From: Actinoplanes philippinensis | Lineage (GTDB): Bacteria > Actinomycetota > Actinomycetes > Mycobacteriales > Micromonosporaceae | Direction of reading: 5' to 3' | DNA length: 64,000 nucleotides | Assembly: GCF_900113015.1 (NCBI RefSeq) | Contig: NZ_FONV01000010.1 | Location: 124,001 to 188,000 of the forward strand | Shown: piece by piece, positions 7,398 to 15,440 of the stretch | Layout of the letters: each line of letters begins with the position of its first letter | How positions within the stretch are numbered: position 1 is the stretch's first letter | Notes under the pieces: model-generated | The model's input: the letters and a program-made list of their open reading frames with translations, nothing else | Told to the model about the DNA's origin: nothing | Databases searched by the model: none | Program-made: the position numbers and the translations under genes

Positions 7398-8756
7398 CTA
7401 GCTCAGATGCGCCAAGAGGTCCTGACGGGTGAGGACGCCGGCGGGCTTGCCGTCGACCAGGACCATCGCGGCGTCCGCCTTCTCCAGCAGCACGACTGCC
7501 TCGGCGACCGGCTCGCCGCCACCGATCATCGGCAGTGAGTCGGTCATGTGCCGCTCGATCGTGTCGTGCAGGTGGGCCTGGCCGCTGAAGAGCGCGTCGA
7601 GCAGCGCCTTCTCCGAGATGGAGCCGGCCACCTCACCGGTCACCACCGGCGGCTCGGCCTTGAGCACCGGGAGCTGGCTCACGCCGTACTCCCGCATGTA
7701 GTCGATGGCGTCGCGGACCGTCTCGGTCGGGTGCACGTGGATCAGCGGCGGGATCTCGGCGCCCTTGCCGGCCAGGGCGTCGGCCACGGTCGGCGTGCCC
7801 TCCTGGGTACGCAGGAACCCGTACCGCGCCATCCATTTGTCGTTGAAGATCTTGGAGAGGTAGCCACGGCCGCCGTCCGGCAGCAGGACCACGATGACGT
7901 CGTCGGGGCCGGCCTTGCGGGCCACCTCGAGCGCGGCCACCACGGCCATCCCGCAGGAGCCGCCGACCAGCAGGCCCTCCTCGCGGGCGAGGCGGCGGGT
8001 CATCTCGAACGAGTCGGAGTCGCTGACCTCGATCACCTCGTCGGTGACGTCCCGGTCGTACGCCGTCGGCCAGAAGTCCTCACCGACGCCCTCGACCAGG
8101 TAGGGACGCCCGGTGCCGCCGGAGTAGACGGACCCCTCCGGGTCGGCGCCGATGATCCGCACCGGCCCCTGCTCCTTGAGGTAACGCCCGACGCCGCTGA
8201 TCGTGCCGCCGGTGCCGACCCCGGCCACGAAGTGGGTGATCTTGCCGCCGGTCTGCTCCCACAGCTCGGGACCGGTCTCCTCGTAGTGCGAGCGCGGGTT
8301 CGCGGGGTTGCTGTACTGGTCCGGTTTCCAGGCGCCCGGAATGTCCCGGGTGAGCTGGTCGGACACGTTGTAGTAGGAACGGGGGTCCTCCGGGGCGACG
8401 GCGGTCGGGCAGACCACCACCTCGGCGCCGTACGCCCGGAGCACGTTCTGCTTGTCCTCGCTGACCTTGTCGGGGCACACGAAGACGCACTTGTACCCAC
8501 GTCGCTGGGCCACCAGGGCCAGCCCGACGCCGGTGTTGCCACTGGTCGGCTCGACGATCGTGCCGCCCGGCTTGAGGAGGCCCGCCTTCTCGGCGTCCTC
8601 CACCATCCGCAGCGCGATCCGGTCCTTGACCGAGCCGCCGGGGTTCAAGTACTCGACCTTGGCCAGCACTGTGGCACTGATGCCCTCGGTCACGCTGTTC
8701 AATCGGACCAAGGGGGTATTGCCGATGATCTCGACTACGTTGTCGTAATAGCGCAC
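7398..8756 (-). CDS. cbs: Cystathionine beta-synthase (PLP, with CBS pair)
   Basis: 452 aa. Joins serine and homocysteine to cystathionine with PLP, the first step of reverse transsulfuration; cysteine-synthase activity is possible. The PLP lysine is in PGGSVKDRIA (about residue 44), phosphate-binding loops are TSGNTG and VGTGGTISG, and the C-terminal third (about 320-450) carries two CBS modules, HPTETVRDAIDYMREYGVSQ and EKADAAMVLVDGKPAGVLT. The C-terminal pair separates it from plain O-acetylserine sulfhydrylases. Downstream of the DUF1232 gene with only 3 bp between, so probably one transcript. Confidence 0.92.
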   Translation of the reverse strand: MRYYDNVVEIIGNTPLVRLNSVTEGISATVLAKVEYLNPGGSVKDRIALRMVEDAEKAGLLKPGGTIVEPTSGNTGVGLALVAQRRGYKCVFVCPDKVSEDKQNVLRAYGAEVVVCPTAVAPEDPRSYYNVSDQLTRDIPGAWKPDQYSNPANPRSHYEETGPELWEQTGGKITHFVAGVGTGGTISGVGRYLKEQGPVRIIGADPEGSVYSGGTGRPYLVEGVGEDFWPTAYDRDVTDEVIEVSDSDSFEMTRRLAREEGLLVGGSCGMAVVAALEVARKAGPDDVIVVLLPDGGRGYLSKIFNDKWMARYGFLRTQEGTPTVADALAGKGAEIPPLIHVHPTETVRDAIDYMREYGVSQLPVLKAEPPVVTGEVAGSISEKALLDALFSGQAHLHDTIERHMTDSLPMIGGGEPVAEAVVLLEKADAAMVLVDGKPAGVLTRQDLLAHLS

Positions 8757-8759
8757 GTC

Positions 8760-9104
8760 TTACTTTACGACCGCGGGCCGTGCGGTCTTCTCCCACTCCA
8801 GGAACCGCTCCGTCTCGGCGAGCACGGCGCCGGCCAGCCAGGTCACCGCCACCGCGTCGTCGACCAGCCCGAAGACCCAGAGGAACGCCTCCGGGACGGC
8901 GTCGATCGGCGACACCACGTACGCCGTGGCCGCCGCCATCAGCGCCAGGCGCATGCCGCCGTCGTACTCACCCCGGGTACTCGCCCTGATCATCCGCGGG
9001 AGCGCGCCGAGCCGCTGGGCCACCGACGGCCCACCACGGCTACCCGCGGTGAGCGCCCGGGCCAGCGCAGTGAACGCCGCCGCACGTTTCAACGTCTTGG
9101 CCAT
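8760..9104 (-). CDS. DUF1232 (YkvA-like) membrane-associated protein
   Basis: 114 aa. The conserved core YVVSPIDAVPEAFLWVFGLVDDAVAV (in pieces) is the DUF1232 hallmark PxDxxPd...G..DD. The ATG at 9104 has AGGGGAA upstream; a longer frame to 9323 would add unlikely sequence. One or two hydrophobic helices suggest membrane association. The gene ends 3 bp before the cbs start, so both are probably co-transcribed. Biochemical role unknown for the family. Confidence 0.8.
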   Translation of the reverse strand: MAKTLKRAAAFTALARALTAGSRGGPSVAQRLGALPRMIRASTRGEYDGGMRLALMAAATAYVVSPIDAVPEAFLWVFGLVDDAVAVTWLAGAVLAETERFLEWEKTARPAVVK

Positions 9105-9279
9105 CTCTGTTCCCCTTTCCGCAACTCCAGCATGACGGGAACGCGCCATGATTGCCTCTCGCGGGCTCGCGCCGGCACACGCTAACCTCTCGCCGGCACG
9201 AGCTAGCCTCGAATCCCGACCCCACACGCCGATCATGGGCGAGCCGGATGGTTCCCTTCGAGTGACAGCGAGGGAGACT

Positions 9280-10302
9280 ATGAGCAGCACCGATGCAGCC
9301 GCCGTCCACCGACGGTGGATCAAGGCCGCCGGCCGGGTCGCCGGAGCAGCCGCCGGTTTGACCGCCTTCTCCGCGATACTGCTGATGCGCCAGGCCGCCG
9401 AGGCCCGCCGGGTGATCCCGATGGCCGAGGCGCCACCGCCGCGGGGCGACGGCGTCTACGGCGCGAAGTTCGGCGGCAAGGCTCTCGAGCTGGTGATCCT
9501 GGGAGATTCATCAGCCGCGGGGTACGGCGTGCACCGTCCCCGTGAGACGCCCGGCGCGCTCTTCGCCACCGGGATCTCCCGACGCCTGCGCCGCCCGGTC
9601 CGCCTGCACCGGCTCGCCGTGGTCGGCTCGGTGTCGGCCGGCTTGCCGTACCAGGTGGACGCCGCCCTGGAGTATCAGCCGGACCTGGCGATCATCCTGA
9701 TCGGCGGCAACGACGTCACGCACGTCTCGGCCCGGCCCGCCGCCGTGCGCCACCTGGGTGACGCGGTGCGCCGGCTCCGTGCCGGCGGCTGCCGCGTGGT
9801 GGTCGGCACCTGCCCCGATCTCGGCGCGATCCAGCCGATCAAGCCGCCGCTGCGCTGGCTGGCCCGGCGCTGGAGCCGTCAGCTGGCCGCCGCGCAGACC
9901 GTCGCGGTGGTCGAGGCGGGCGGGCGGACGGTGTCGATCGGCAACCTGCTCGGCCCGATGTTCGAGGCCGACCCGGTGCGGATGTACAGCGAGGATCGTT
10001 TTCACCCGTCCGTCGAGGGGTACGCGAGAGCCGTATCCGTGATGATGCCGACGGTGATGGCCGTGCTGGGCACGGGCGATCGTGCGGCGCTCCCGGTCGC
10101 CGAGGACGTGCGCACCCTGTCCGAGGCGGCCGACGAGGCGGTCCGTGCCCCGGGCACCGAGGTCGCCCCGGCGGGCCGCTGGGCCCGGATGCGGCGCTAC
10201 CGCTGGTTCAGTTCGCGGCCGACGACCGCGGCCCCCGTTCCCAGCGGTGACCCTGCCGGCGGGGCCGTAGGGTATACCCCAGAGGATCATCAGGTCGGCT
10301 GA
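9280..10302 (+). CDS. SGNH/GDSL hydrolase with N-terminal anchor
   Basis: 340 aa. A hydrophobic segment near residues 16-36 suggests membrane anchoring or export. SGNH blocks are present: GDSSAAGYG (Ser nucleophile), GGNDVTHVS (block III Asn) and EDRFHPSVEGY (Asp-x-x-His). Family members hydrolyse ester bonds in lipids, acyl groups or sugars; substrate unknown. The ATG at 9280 follows AGGGAG. After the catalytic domain comes a ~70-residue tail rich in Ala/Asp/Arg. A second SGNH gene starts 16 bp after this stop, so they form a pair from an old duplication. Confidence 0.87.
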   Translation: MSSTDAAAVHRRWIKAAGRVAGAAAGLTAFSAILLMRQAAEARRVIPMAEAPPPRGDGVYGAKFGGKALELVILGDSSAAGYGVHRPRETPGALFATGISRRLRRPVRLHRLAVVGSVSAGLPYQVDAALEYQPDLAIILIGGNDVTHVSARPAAVRHLGDAVRRLRAGGCRVVVGTCPDLGAIQPIKPPLRWLARRWSRQLAAAQTVAVVEAGGRTVSIGNLLGPMFEADPVRMYSEDRFHPSVEGYARAVSVMMPTVMAVLGTGDRAALPVAEDVRTLSEAADEAVRAPGTEVAPAGRWARMRRYRWFSSRPTTAAPVPSGDPAGGAVGYTPEDHQVG

Positions 10303-10318
10303 TGCAGGGAGGCGGGAC

Positions 10319-11107
10319 ATGGCTGGGCTGCCGGAACGTCTGACCAGGGCCGCGGCCACGAGCCTGCTGGCCGGGGCAGTGGGCGGGGTCGCCCTGCTGG
10401 CCGGCGAGATGCTGGCGGCCAAGGCCCGGAGGTATGCCAAGCCCACCATGGGGCTGGCTCTGCGTACCTCGATGGGCCCGCAGAGCGCGCCGCCGTTGCG
10501 ACTCGTGCTGCTCGGTGACTCGGCGGCGGTCGGCGTGGGTGTGGAGTGGCTGTCCGACACGGTCGGCGGCCAACTCGCGCGGCTGCTCGCCGACGGCTCC
10601 CCCGGCACCGGCCAGCGGCACGTGCTGCTCTCCAGCGTCGGCGTGGCCGGGTCGCGGTCCAGCGACCTCGCCACCCAGGTGGCCCGGGCGCTGCTCGGTG
10701 ACCGTCCCGACGTGGCCGTCATCCTCATCGGGTCGTATGACGCGGCCTCCGGGCGGGCCGCCGAGGACGCGGCCGGTCAGCTCGCGCAGGCCGTTCGCCG
10801 GCTGCGCTCGGCCGGCGTCCAGGTGGTCGTCGGCACCTGCCCCGACCTGGGCGCCTCCCGGTCGATGGCGCCGCCGCTGCGGCAGATCGCCGGGTTCGTC
10901 GGCCGGCGGCTGGCGAAGGCGCAGGCCAAGGCGGTGACCGACGCCGGTGGTGTGGTGGTCGACCTGGCCGCCGAGACGGGCGCGGTGTTCCGCGCCGACG
11001 CCGGGACCCTGTGTTACGACGGCTTCCACCCGTCCGCCGACGGCTATCGGGTGTGGGCGCACGCTCTCTACCCGGCCGTGGCCAAAGCCGCGATGACGGA
11101 GGTCTGA
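10319..11107 (+). CDS. SGNH/GDSL-like hydrolase, altered block III
   Basis: 262 aa, related to the gene just upstream and probably co-transcribed. A hydrophobic N-terminal segment (about 17-35) is present. Block I is GDSAAVGVG and the Asp-His block is YDGFHPSADGY, both intact. Block III, normally GxND, reads IGSYDAASG: the oxyanion-hole Asn is Tyr. Either catalysis is reduced or another residue supplies the hydrogen bond. The ATG follows GGAGGCGGG. Role likely in the envelope; substrate unknown. Confidence 0.85.
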   Translation: MAGLPERLTRAAATSLLAGAVGGVALLAGEMLAAKARRYAKPTMGLALRTSMGPQSAPPLRLVLLGDSAAVGVGVEWLSDTVGGQLARLLADGSPGTGQRHVLLSSVGVAGSRSSDLATQVARALLGDRPDVAVILIGSYDAASGRAAEDAAGQLAQAVRRLRSAGVQVVVGTCPDLGASRSMAPPLRQIAGFVGRRLAKAQAKAVTDAGGVVVDLAAETGAVFRADAGTLCYDGFHPSADGYRVWAHALYPAVAKAAMTEV

Positions 11108-11192
11108 GGCGTCCGGCCGGCTCTCGGCGCTGTCCGACGACCAGCCGGAGGGTATTTTCACGGCGTGTGACAAATTCGCGCTTCCCACCATG

Positions 11193-11206
11193 TTACCGAT
11201 GAGTAA
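11193..11206. promoter_or_regulatory. Candidate operator upstream of thiolase
   Basis: TTACCGATGAGTAA is a dyad (TTAC-N6-GTAA) ending 9 bp before the thiolase start. Short TTAC/GTAA dyads are typical operators for fatty-acid-metabolism regulators of the TetR/GntR type. No ribosome site is seen between it and the ATG, so the transcript may be leaderless and the site may overlap the promoter. Regulator identity is not known. Confidence 0.45.
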
Positions 11207-11215
11207 ACTGGCCGT

Positions 11216-12460
11216 ATGCCGGAAGCTGTCATCGTCGCCACTGCCCGCTCCCCCATCGGCCGCGCCCACAAGGGCTCGCTGAAGGATCTGCGCCCCGACG
11301 ATCTCGCCACCACGATCGTCGACGCCGCCCTCTCCAAGGTGCCGCAGCTGGACCGCACACTCATCGAGGACCTCTACCTCGGTTGCGGCCTGCCCGGCGG
11401 CGAGCAGGGCTTCAACATGGCCCGCGTCGTCGCCACCAAGCTGGGCCTCGACGGCCTGCCCGGCGCCACCGTCACGCGCTACTGCTCGTCCTCGCTGCAG
11501 ACCACCCGGATGGCCTTCCACGCCATCAAGGCCGGCGAGGGCGACATCTTCGTCTCCGCCGGGGTCGAGACCGTGTCCCGTTTCGCCCGCGGCAGCTCGG
11601 ACGGCCTGCCGTCGGCCGCACAGGAACTCGTCGGCGGCCCGTGGAACAACCCGTATTTCGCGGACGCCCAGGCGCGTACCGTCGCCTCCGCGAAGAACCG
11701 GACCACCTGGCACGACCCGCGCGAGGACGGCCTGACCCCGGACATCTACATCGGGATGGGCTACACCGCGGAGAACCTGGCGCAGATCAAGAACATCTCC
11801 CGCGAGGAGATGGACGAATTCGGGGTACGCAGCCAGAAACTCGCCGAGAAAGCCATTGCCAACGGCTTCTGGGAGCGGGAGATCACTCCCGTGACACTGC
11901 CCGACGGCACCGTGGTGTCGAAGGACGACGGCCCCCGCTCCGGCGTCACCATCGACGCGGTCTCCCAGCTGAAGCCGGTCTTCCGGGAGGACGGCCGGGT
12001 CACCGCCGGCAACTGCTGCCCGCTCAACGACGGCGCCGCCGCGGTCGTGATCATGAGTGACACCAAGGCCCGCGAACTCGGCATCACCCCACTCGCCCGG
12101 ATCGTCTCCACCGGCGTCACGGCCCTGTCCCCGGAGATCATGGGCCTCGGCCCGGTCGAGGCGTCGAAGCAGGCCCTCAAGCGAGCCGGCATGACCATCG
12201 GCGACGTGGACCTGGTCGAGATCAACGAGGCGTTCGCCGCCCAGGTGATCCCCTCCTACCAGGATCTCGGCATCCCGATCGAGAAACTCAACGTCAACGG
12301 CGGCGCCATCGCGGTCGGCCACCCGTTCGGCATGACCGGCGCCCGCATCACCGGCACCCTGCTGAACTCGCTCGACTGGCACGACAAGAGCATCGGCCTG
12401 GAGACCATGTGCGTCGGCGGCGGCCAGGGCATGGCGCTGATCCTCGAACGCCTCAGCTGA
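11216..12460 (+). CDS. Acetyl-CoA acyltransferase (thiolase)
   Basis: 414 aa, full length. Cleaves 3-ketoacyl-CoA or condenses acetyl-CoA in fatty-acid metabolism. The acyl-accepting Cys is in TRYCSSSLQTT (about residue 91). The C-terminal catalytic set is complete: INEAFAAQ, GHPFGMTGAR (His) and CVGGGQGMA (second Cys). Such full-length actinomycete thiolases usually serve beta-oxidation (FadA-like), but the neighbours, two SGNH genes and no FadB, do not prove it. A dyad operator precedes the gene and a strong hairpin follows it, so it is likely monocistronic. Confidence 0.92.
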   Translation: MPEAVIVATARSPIGRAHKGSLKDLRPDDLATTIVDAALSKVPQLDRTLIEDLYLGCGLPGGEQGFNMARVVATKLGLDGLPGATVTRYCSSSLQTTRMAFHAIKAGEGDIFVSAGVETVSRFARGSSDGLPSAAQELVGGPWNNPYFADAQARTVASAKNRTTWHDPREDGLTPDIYIGMGYTAENLAQIKNISREEMDEFGVRSQKLAEKAIANGFWEREITPVTLPDGTVVSKDDGPRSGVTIDAVSQLKPVFREDGRVTAGNCCPLNDGAAAVVIMSDTKARELGITPLARIVSTGVTALSPEIMGLGPVEASKQALKRAGMTIGDVDLVEINEAFAAQVIPSYQDLGIPIEKLNVNGGAIAVGHPFGMTGARITGTLLNSLDWHDKSIGLETMCVGGGQGMALILERLS

Positions 12461-12474
12461 TCTCCCCACACCCC

Positions 12475-12506
12475 GGGCCCGGCACGTCGCACCACGTGCC
12501 GGGCCC
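12475..12506 (+). terminator. Hairpin terminator after thiolase
   Basis: A perfect 13-bp stem, GGGCCCGGCACGT at 12475-12487 against 12494-12506, with a 6-nt loop, begins 14 bp after the thiolase stop. No T-run follows, common for GC-rich actinomycete terminators. Confidence 0.75.
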
Positions 12507-12829
12507 GCCCCTATCCGGCTGGCCCTCGGGGCTGTCTCCATGGGCTGTGGGGCGGACCTGATCAGCTGGCTACGACGGTTGTATACGGCCCCACCGGGGC
12601 GACTTCATGCGGCCTCACCCGATCCAGGATCCCCACCGTGACGGTTTGAAGCTGGCCCTACCTTTCACCAGCGGGAAGTCCTCGCGAAGATTTCTAGGTG
12701 GGGCCAGTTCGAGCCGCCATCGGTCGGCGAGGTGGAGTCACCGCAGGCCGCCCTGGTGGGGCCGGTTCGCGACCGCCGTGGCCAATCAGCCGCATTCGGC
12801 TCAGCGCAGGAGTTTCAGTCCGGTGCCGG
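12507..12829. other. Intergenic stretch between thiolase terminator and repeat array
   Basis: No gene is supported. Two related segments, GGGGCCAGTTCGAGCCG (12702-12718) and GGGGCCGGTTCGCGACCG (about 12759-12776), look like diverged copies, so duplication may start before the main array. Open frames crossing it are GC-driven and continue into the repeats. Confidence 0.5.
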
Positions 12830-13440
12830 GACTGCGTCGCGTCAGCGTGGCGGGGCCGCGCGGGCCGACCTGGCAGGGCCGCGCGGGCCGGCGTGGCGGG
12901 CGGGCGGGCGTGGCGGGCGGGCCGGCGTGGGGGCCGCGCGGGTCGGGCGTGGCGGGCGGGCCGGCGTGGGGGCCGCGCGGGTCGGGCGTGGCGGGCGGGC
13001 CGGCGGATGGCCGGGCGCGCGGATGGCGGGGCGCGCGGGCCAGCGAGGCTTGGCGGGTCAGCGTGGCGGGGCCGCGCGGGTCAGCGAGGCTGGCGGGTCA
13101 GCGTGGCGGGGCCGCGCGGGTCAGCGAGGCTGGCGGGTCAGCGTGGCGGGGCCGCGCGGGTCAGCGAGGCTGGCGGGTCAGCGGGGGCAGGACGCGCGGG
13201 TCGGCGGGCGGCGGATGGCGGGACGCGCGGATGGCGGCACGCGCGGGCCAGCGAGGCTTGCCGGGTCAGCGTGGCGGGGCCGCGCGGGTCGGGCGTGGCG
13301 GGCGGGTCGGCGGGGGCGGGCCGCGCGGATGGCGGGACGCGCGAGTCAGCGAGGCTTGGCGGGTCAGCGGGGCGGGGCCGCGCGGGTCAGCGAGGCTTGG
13401 CGGGTCAGCGGGGCAGGACGCGCGGGTCGGTGGGCGGCGG
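12830..13440. repeat. GC-rich tandem array with exact 40-bp units
   Basis: About 600 bp built from related words (TCAGCGTGGCGGGG, CCGCGCGGGTC, AGCGAGGCTGGCGGG). The core at 13058-13177 is three identical 40-bp units; around it the array is degenerate, with shorter units of about 17, 20 and 37 bp. Three forward frames stay open but encode only low-complexity Arg/Gly/Ala/Trp repeats, so I treat it as non-coding minisatellite DNA. It ends at the stop of the small minus-strand gene at 13441. Function unknown; unstable repeats or replication slippage are likely. Confidence 0.85.
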
Positions 13441-13761
13441 TTACCGGCCCACCAGCGAATCGCGAACGTCATTTGTCGCCTGCGTCGCGCGTTCGAGCAG
13501 GTCGTCGGTGGGGTTGGCGGCGAGGATGTCGTCGGCCAGGACCCGCAGCTGGTCGCGGAGGACCAGGTCGTGGAGGTGTGGCACCGGACGGGACGGACGT
13601 TTCTCGGCCTCGGCGCCCAGGTCGGCTAGCTGCTGGACAAGCCCCTGGACCAGCGCGGACCGGGACAGCCCCGCGGTAGCCGACGCCGACCGCCAACGTG
13701 GCTCGTCCCAGTGGTGGATCCGGGTCAGCAGGCGCTCGATGGCGGCGGCGAAGTCGGGCAC
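13441..13761 (-). CDS. Hypothetical protein, 106 aa
   Basis: Soluble, helical protein starting MPDFAAAIERLLTRIHHWDEPRW (GTG start) and ending NDVRDSLVGR. Composition is normal (Leu/Asp/Glu/His), unlike the arrays on both sides, which supports real coding. No motif is recognised. The ribosome site is weak. It sits between two tandem-repeat arrays and its stop touches the 40-bp array. Confidence 0.6.
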   Translation of the reverse strand: MPDFAAAIERLLTRIHHWDEPRWRSASATAGLSRSALVQGLVQQLADLGAEAEKRPSRPVPHLHDLVLRDQLRVLADDILAANPTDDLLERATQATNDVRDSLVGR

Positions 13762-13834
13762 CCGGCGACGATACCCGGCGTAGCCGGCCCCACCGCGAGC
13801 CCACCGTCAACCCCGAAACATGAACCTGCCGTAA

Positions 13835-14145
13835 AGCCGGCCATCGCCCTTGAACCAACGAATCCGGCGCCGGCCCGGCCATCGCCCCAGAACAACGAGC
13901 CGGCGCAAGTGCGACTACCTGCCGCAAAGTTGGGCATCGCCCCGAGAACAACGAGCCGGCACAGCCCCAGCCACCTACCGCAAGCTGGACATCGTCCCCA
14001 GAACAACGGGTCGGCGCAAGTGCGACCAAATACCGCAGACTGGGAATCGCACCCAGAACAACGGGCCGGCGCAAGTGCGACCAGCTGCCGCAAAGTTGGG
14101 CATCGGCCCCAAAACAACGAGCCGGCGCAAGTCCGACCGTCGCCC
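13835..14145. repeat. Tandem repeat of 55-56 bp, five clear copies
   Basis: The anchor AACAACGAGCCGGCGCAAG recurs at 13891, 13947, 14002, 14057 and 14113 (spacings 56, 55, 55, 56), followed by TGCGAC, a CTGCCGCAAAGTTGGGCATCG-like block and CCCCAGA. At least one more degenerate copy precedes at about 13850. There are no variable spacers, which argues against CRISPR. Minus-strand frames through it encode a repeated Cys/Leu/Pro-rich peptide without homology I recognise; non-coding is more likely. Confidence 0.85.
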
Positions 14146-14169
14146 CCGGAAGGCAGGGTGGGCGGGCGA

Positions 14170-14216
14170 AAAACGGCGAATGCCCGCCCCGCGCCGGAGC
14201 GCGGGACGGGCATTCG
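14170..14216 (-). terminator. Intrinsic terminator of the Bax-inhibitor-1 gene
   Basis: An 18-bp stem with one mismatch (14177-14194 with 14199-14216, tetraloop CGGA) is followed on the minus strand by a T-run (14170-14174 is AAAAA on the plus strand). It lies 72 bp past the stop of the minus-strand gene at 14288. Confidence 0.8.
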
Positions 14217-14287
14217 GTGAAGATCGGGGACAACGCCCGGTCCGCGGGGAGACGGGCCGGGCGCTGCTCGTGACGACGGACGAACCG

Positions 14288-15124
14288 TCAGTCGTCGCCT
14301 TGGAAGTAGCTCAGCAGGCGCAGGATCTCGATGTAGAGCCAGACGAGGCCGACCAGGATGCCGAACGCCGCGGTCCACGAGTAGCGCTGCGGCAGGCCCA
14401 TCCGCACACCCTCTTCGATCTCGTTGAAGTTCAGGATGAAGCTCAACGAGGCGACCACGATGCAGATCAGGCTGAAGCCGATGCCCAGCGCGCCGTTGCT
14501 GCGCAGGCCGGTCTCGACACCGAACAGCGCCAGCACGAAGTTGATCAGCATGACCGCGAAGAGACCCGCCATGACGGCGATGAGGCCGCGGGCGAATTTC
14601 GGTGTGGCCCGGATGACACGCGCCTTGTAGAGCGCGGCCATCACGAAGAACACGCCGAAGGTGGCGATCACCGCCTGTAGGACGATGCCCTGGAAACCGG
14701 CGATCTCCTGGAAGTACTTGCTGACCATGCCGACGAAGACGCCCTCGACGAGGGCGTAGACGATGACGAGGGCCGGGTTGGCCATCCGCGAGAACGAGAG
14801 GACGAGGCCGAGCACCAGGCCGGTCATCGCCGCCCCGATCCAGGCCGCGAAGATCGCGCTGTCGGGGATGAGCGTCCACGCGGCGGCCGCGGAGGCGCCG
14901 GTGATGCCGAGAAGCGTGACCGTCTTGACGACGACGTCGTCGATGGTCATGGGCTGGACGGCCGGAGGAGCGGAGGGGTAGCCGGTAGCCGTGGGGTAGG
15001 GATCGCCGTATGCCGGCTGACCGTAACCCGGCTGCGCGGCCGGCCCGTATGGCCCGTACCCGGCCGCTCGCTCCCGCTCGGCCGCCTGGCCGAGGCGCGA
15101 GAGCACCGGGTTAGATGTCTTCAC
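14288..15124 (-). CDS. Bax inhibitor-1/YccA family membrane protein
   Basis: 278 aa. Residues 1-55 form a Pro/Tyr/Gly-rich cytoplasmic tail (GYGPYGPAAQPGYGQPAYG), followed by about seven hydrophobic helices, among them LGITGASAAAAWTLI and ending LVWLYIEILRLLSYFQGDD, typical of the actinomycete branch of the BI-1/YccA family. These are integral membrane proteins whose bacterial role is unclear (proton-linked Ca2+ leak is reported for BsYetJ). The GTG at 15124 has GGGAGG nine bases upstream; a longer frame to 15397 overlaps the tRNA gene and is rejected. Confidence 0.88.
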   Translation of the reverse strand: MKTSNPVLSRLGQAAERERAAGYGPYGPAAQPGYGQPAYGDPYPTATGYPSAPPAVQPMTIDDVVVKTVTLLGITGASAAAAWTLIPDSAIFAAWIGAAMTGLVLGLVLSFSRMANPALVIVYALVEGVFVGMVSKYFQEIAGFQGIVLQAVIATFGVFFVMAALYKARVIRATPKFARGLIAVMAGLFAVMLINFVLALFGVETGLRSNGALGIGFSLICIVVASLSFILNFNEIEEGVRMGLPQRYSWTAAFGILVGLVWLYIEILRLLSYFQGDD

Positions 15125-15299
15125 TGTTTCCAGCCTCCCTTGAGGTTGCGGCGCTATGCCTGTGTTCAAGGGTAAGCGGTGAGCGCCGTTCGCGCCGCAC
15201 CCGGAAGCTGTGAGCAGGCTGAAAAACCGACCTTCGGTGCAGGTCAGCACGCATGCCGAAACGATCACGGTCGCGACCGTCACGTCGCGACCGCTGCGA

Positions 15300-15384
15300 T
15301 GGTGCCCGGGGCGGGTCTCGAACCCGCACGCCTTTTGGGCAGCCGCTTTTAAGGCGGCCGTGTCTGCCATTCCACCACCCGGGC
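15300..15384 (-). tRNA. tRNA-Leu, anticodon UAA (bldA-type)
   Basis: Reads 5-prime to 3-prime on the minus strand from 15384. Acceptor GCCCGGG pairs with CCCGGGC; anticodon stem GCCGC/GCGGC encloses loop CTTAAAA, so the anticodon is TAA; a class II variable arm (TGCCCAAAAGGCG) is present; T-arm GCGGGTTCGAGACCCGC; discriminator A; CCA encoded. tRNA-Leu(UAA) reads the rare UUA codon; in Streptomyces this tRNA is bldA, which controls development and secondary metabolism. Whether it plays that role here depends on where TTA codons lie. Confidence 0.96.
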
Positions 15385-15440
15385 GGCCTGCGAACACCGT
15401 AGCTGGTGCCGCCCAGGCAGTGGAAACGGCATTGGCCCGA

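Noticed and set aside
12607..13783. Three overlapping plus-strand frames of 315-361 aa
   Set aside because: They only traverse the tandem array and differ solely by frame; composition is array-driven.
13835..14145. CRISPR array
   Set aside because: Units are contiguous with no unique spacers, units are not palindromic, and no cas genes are nearby.
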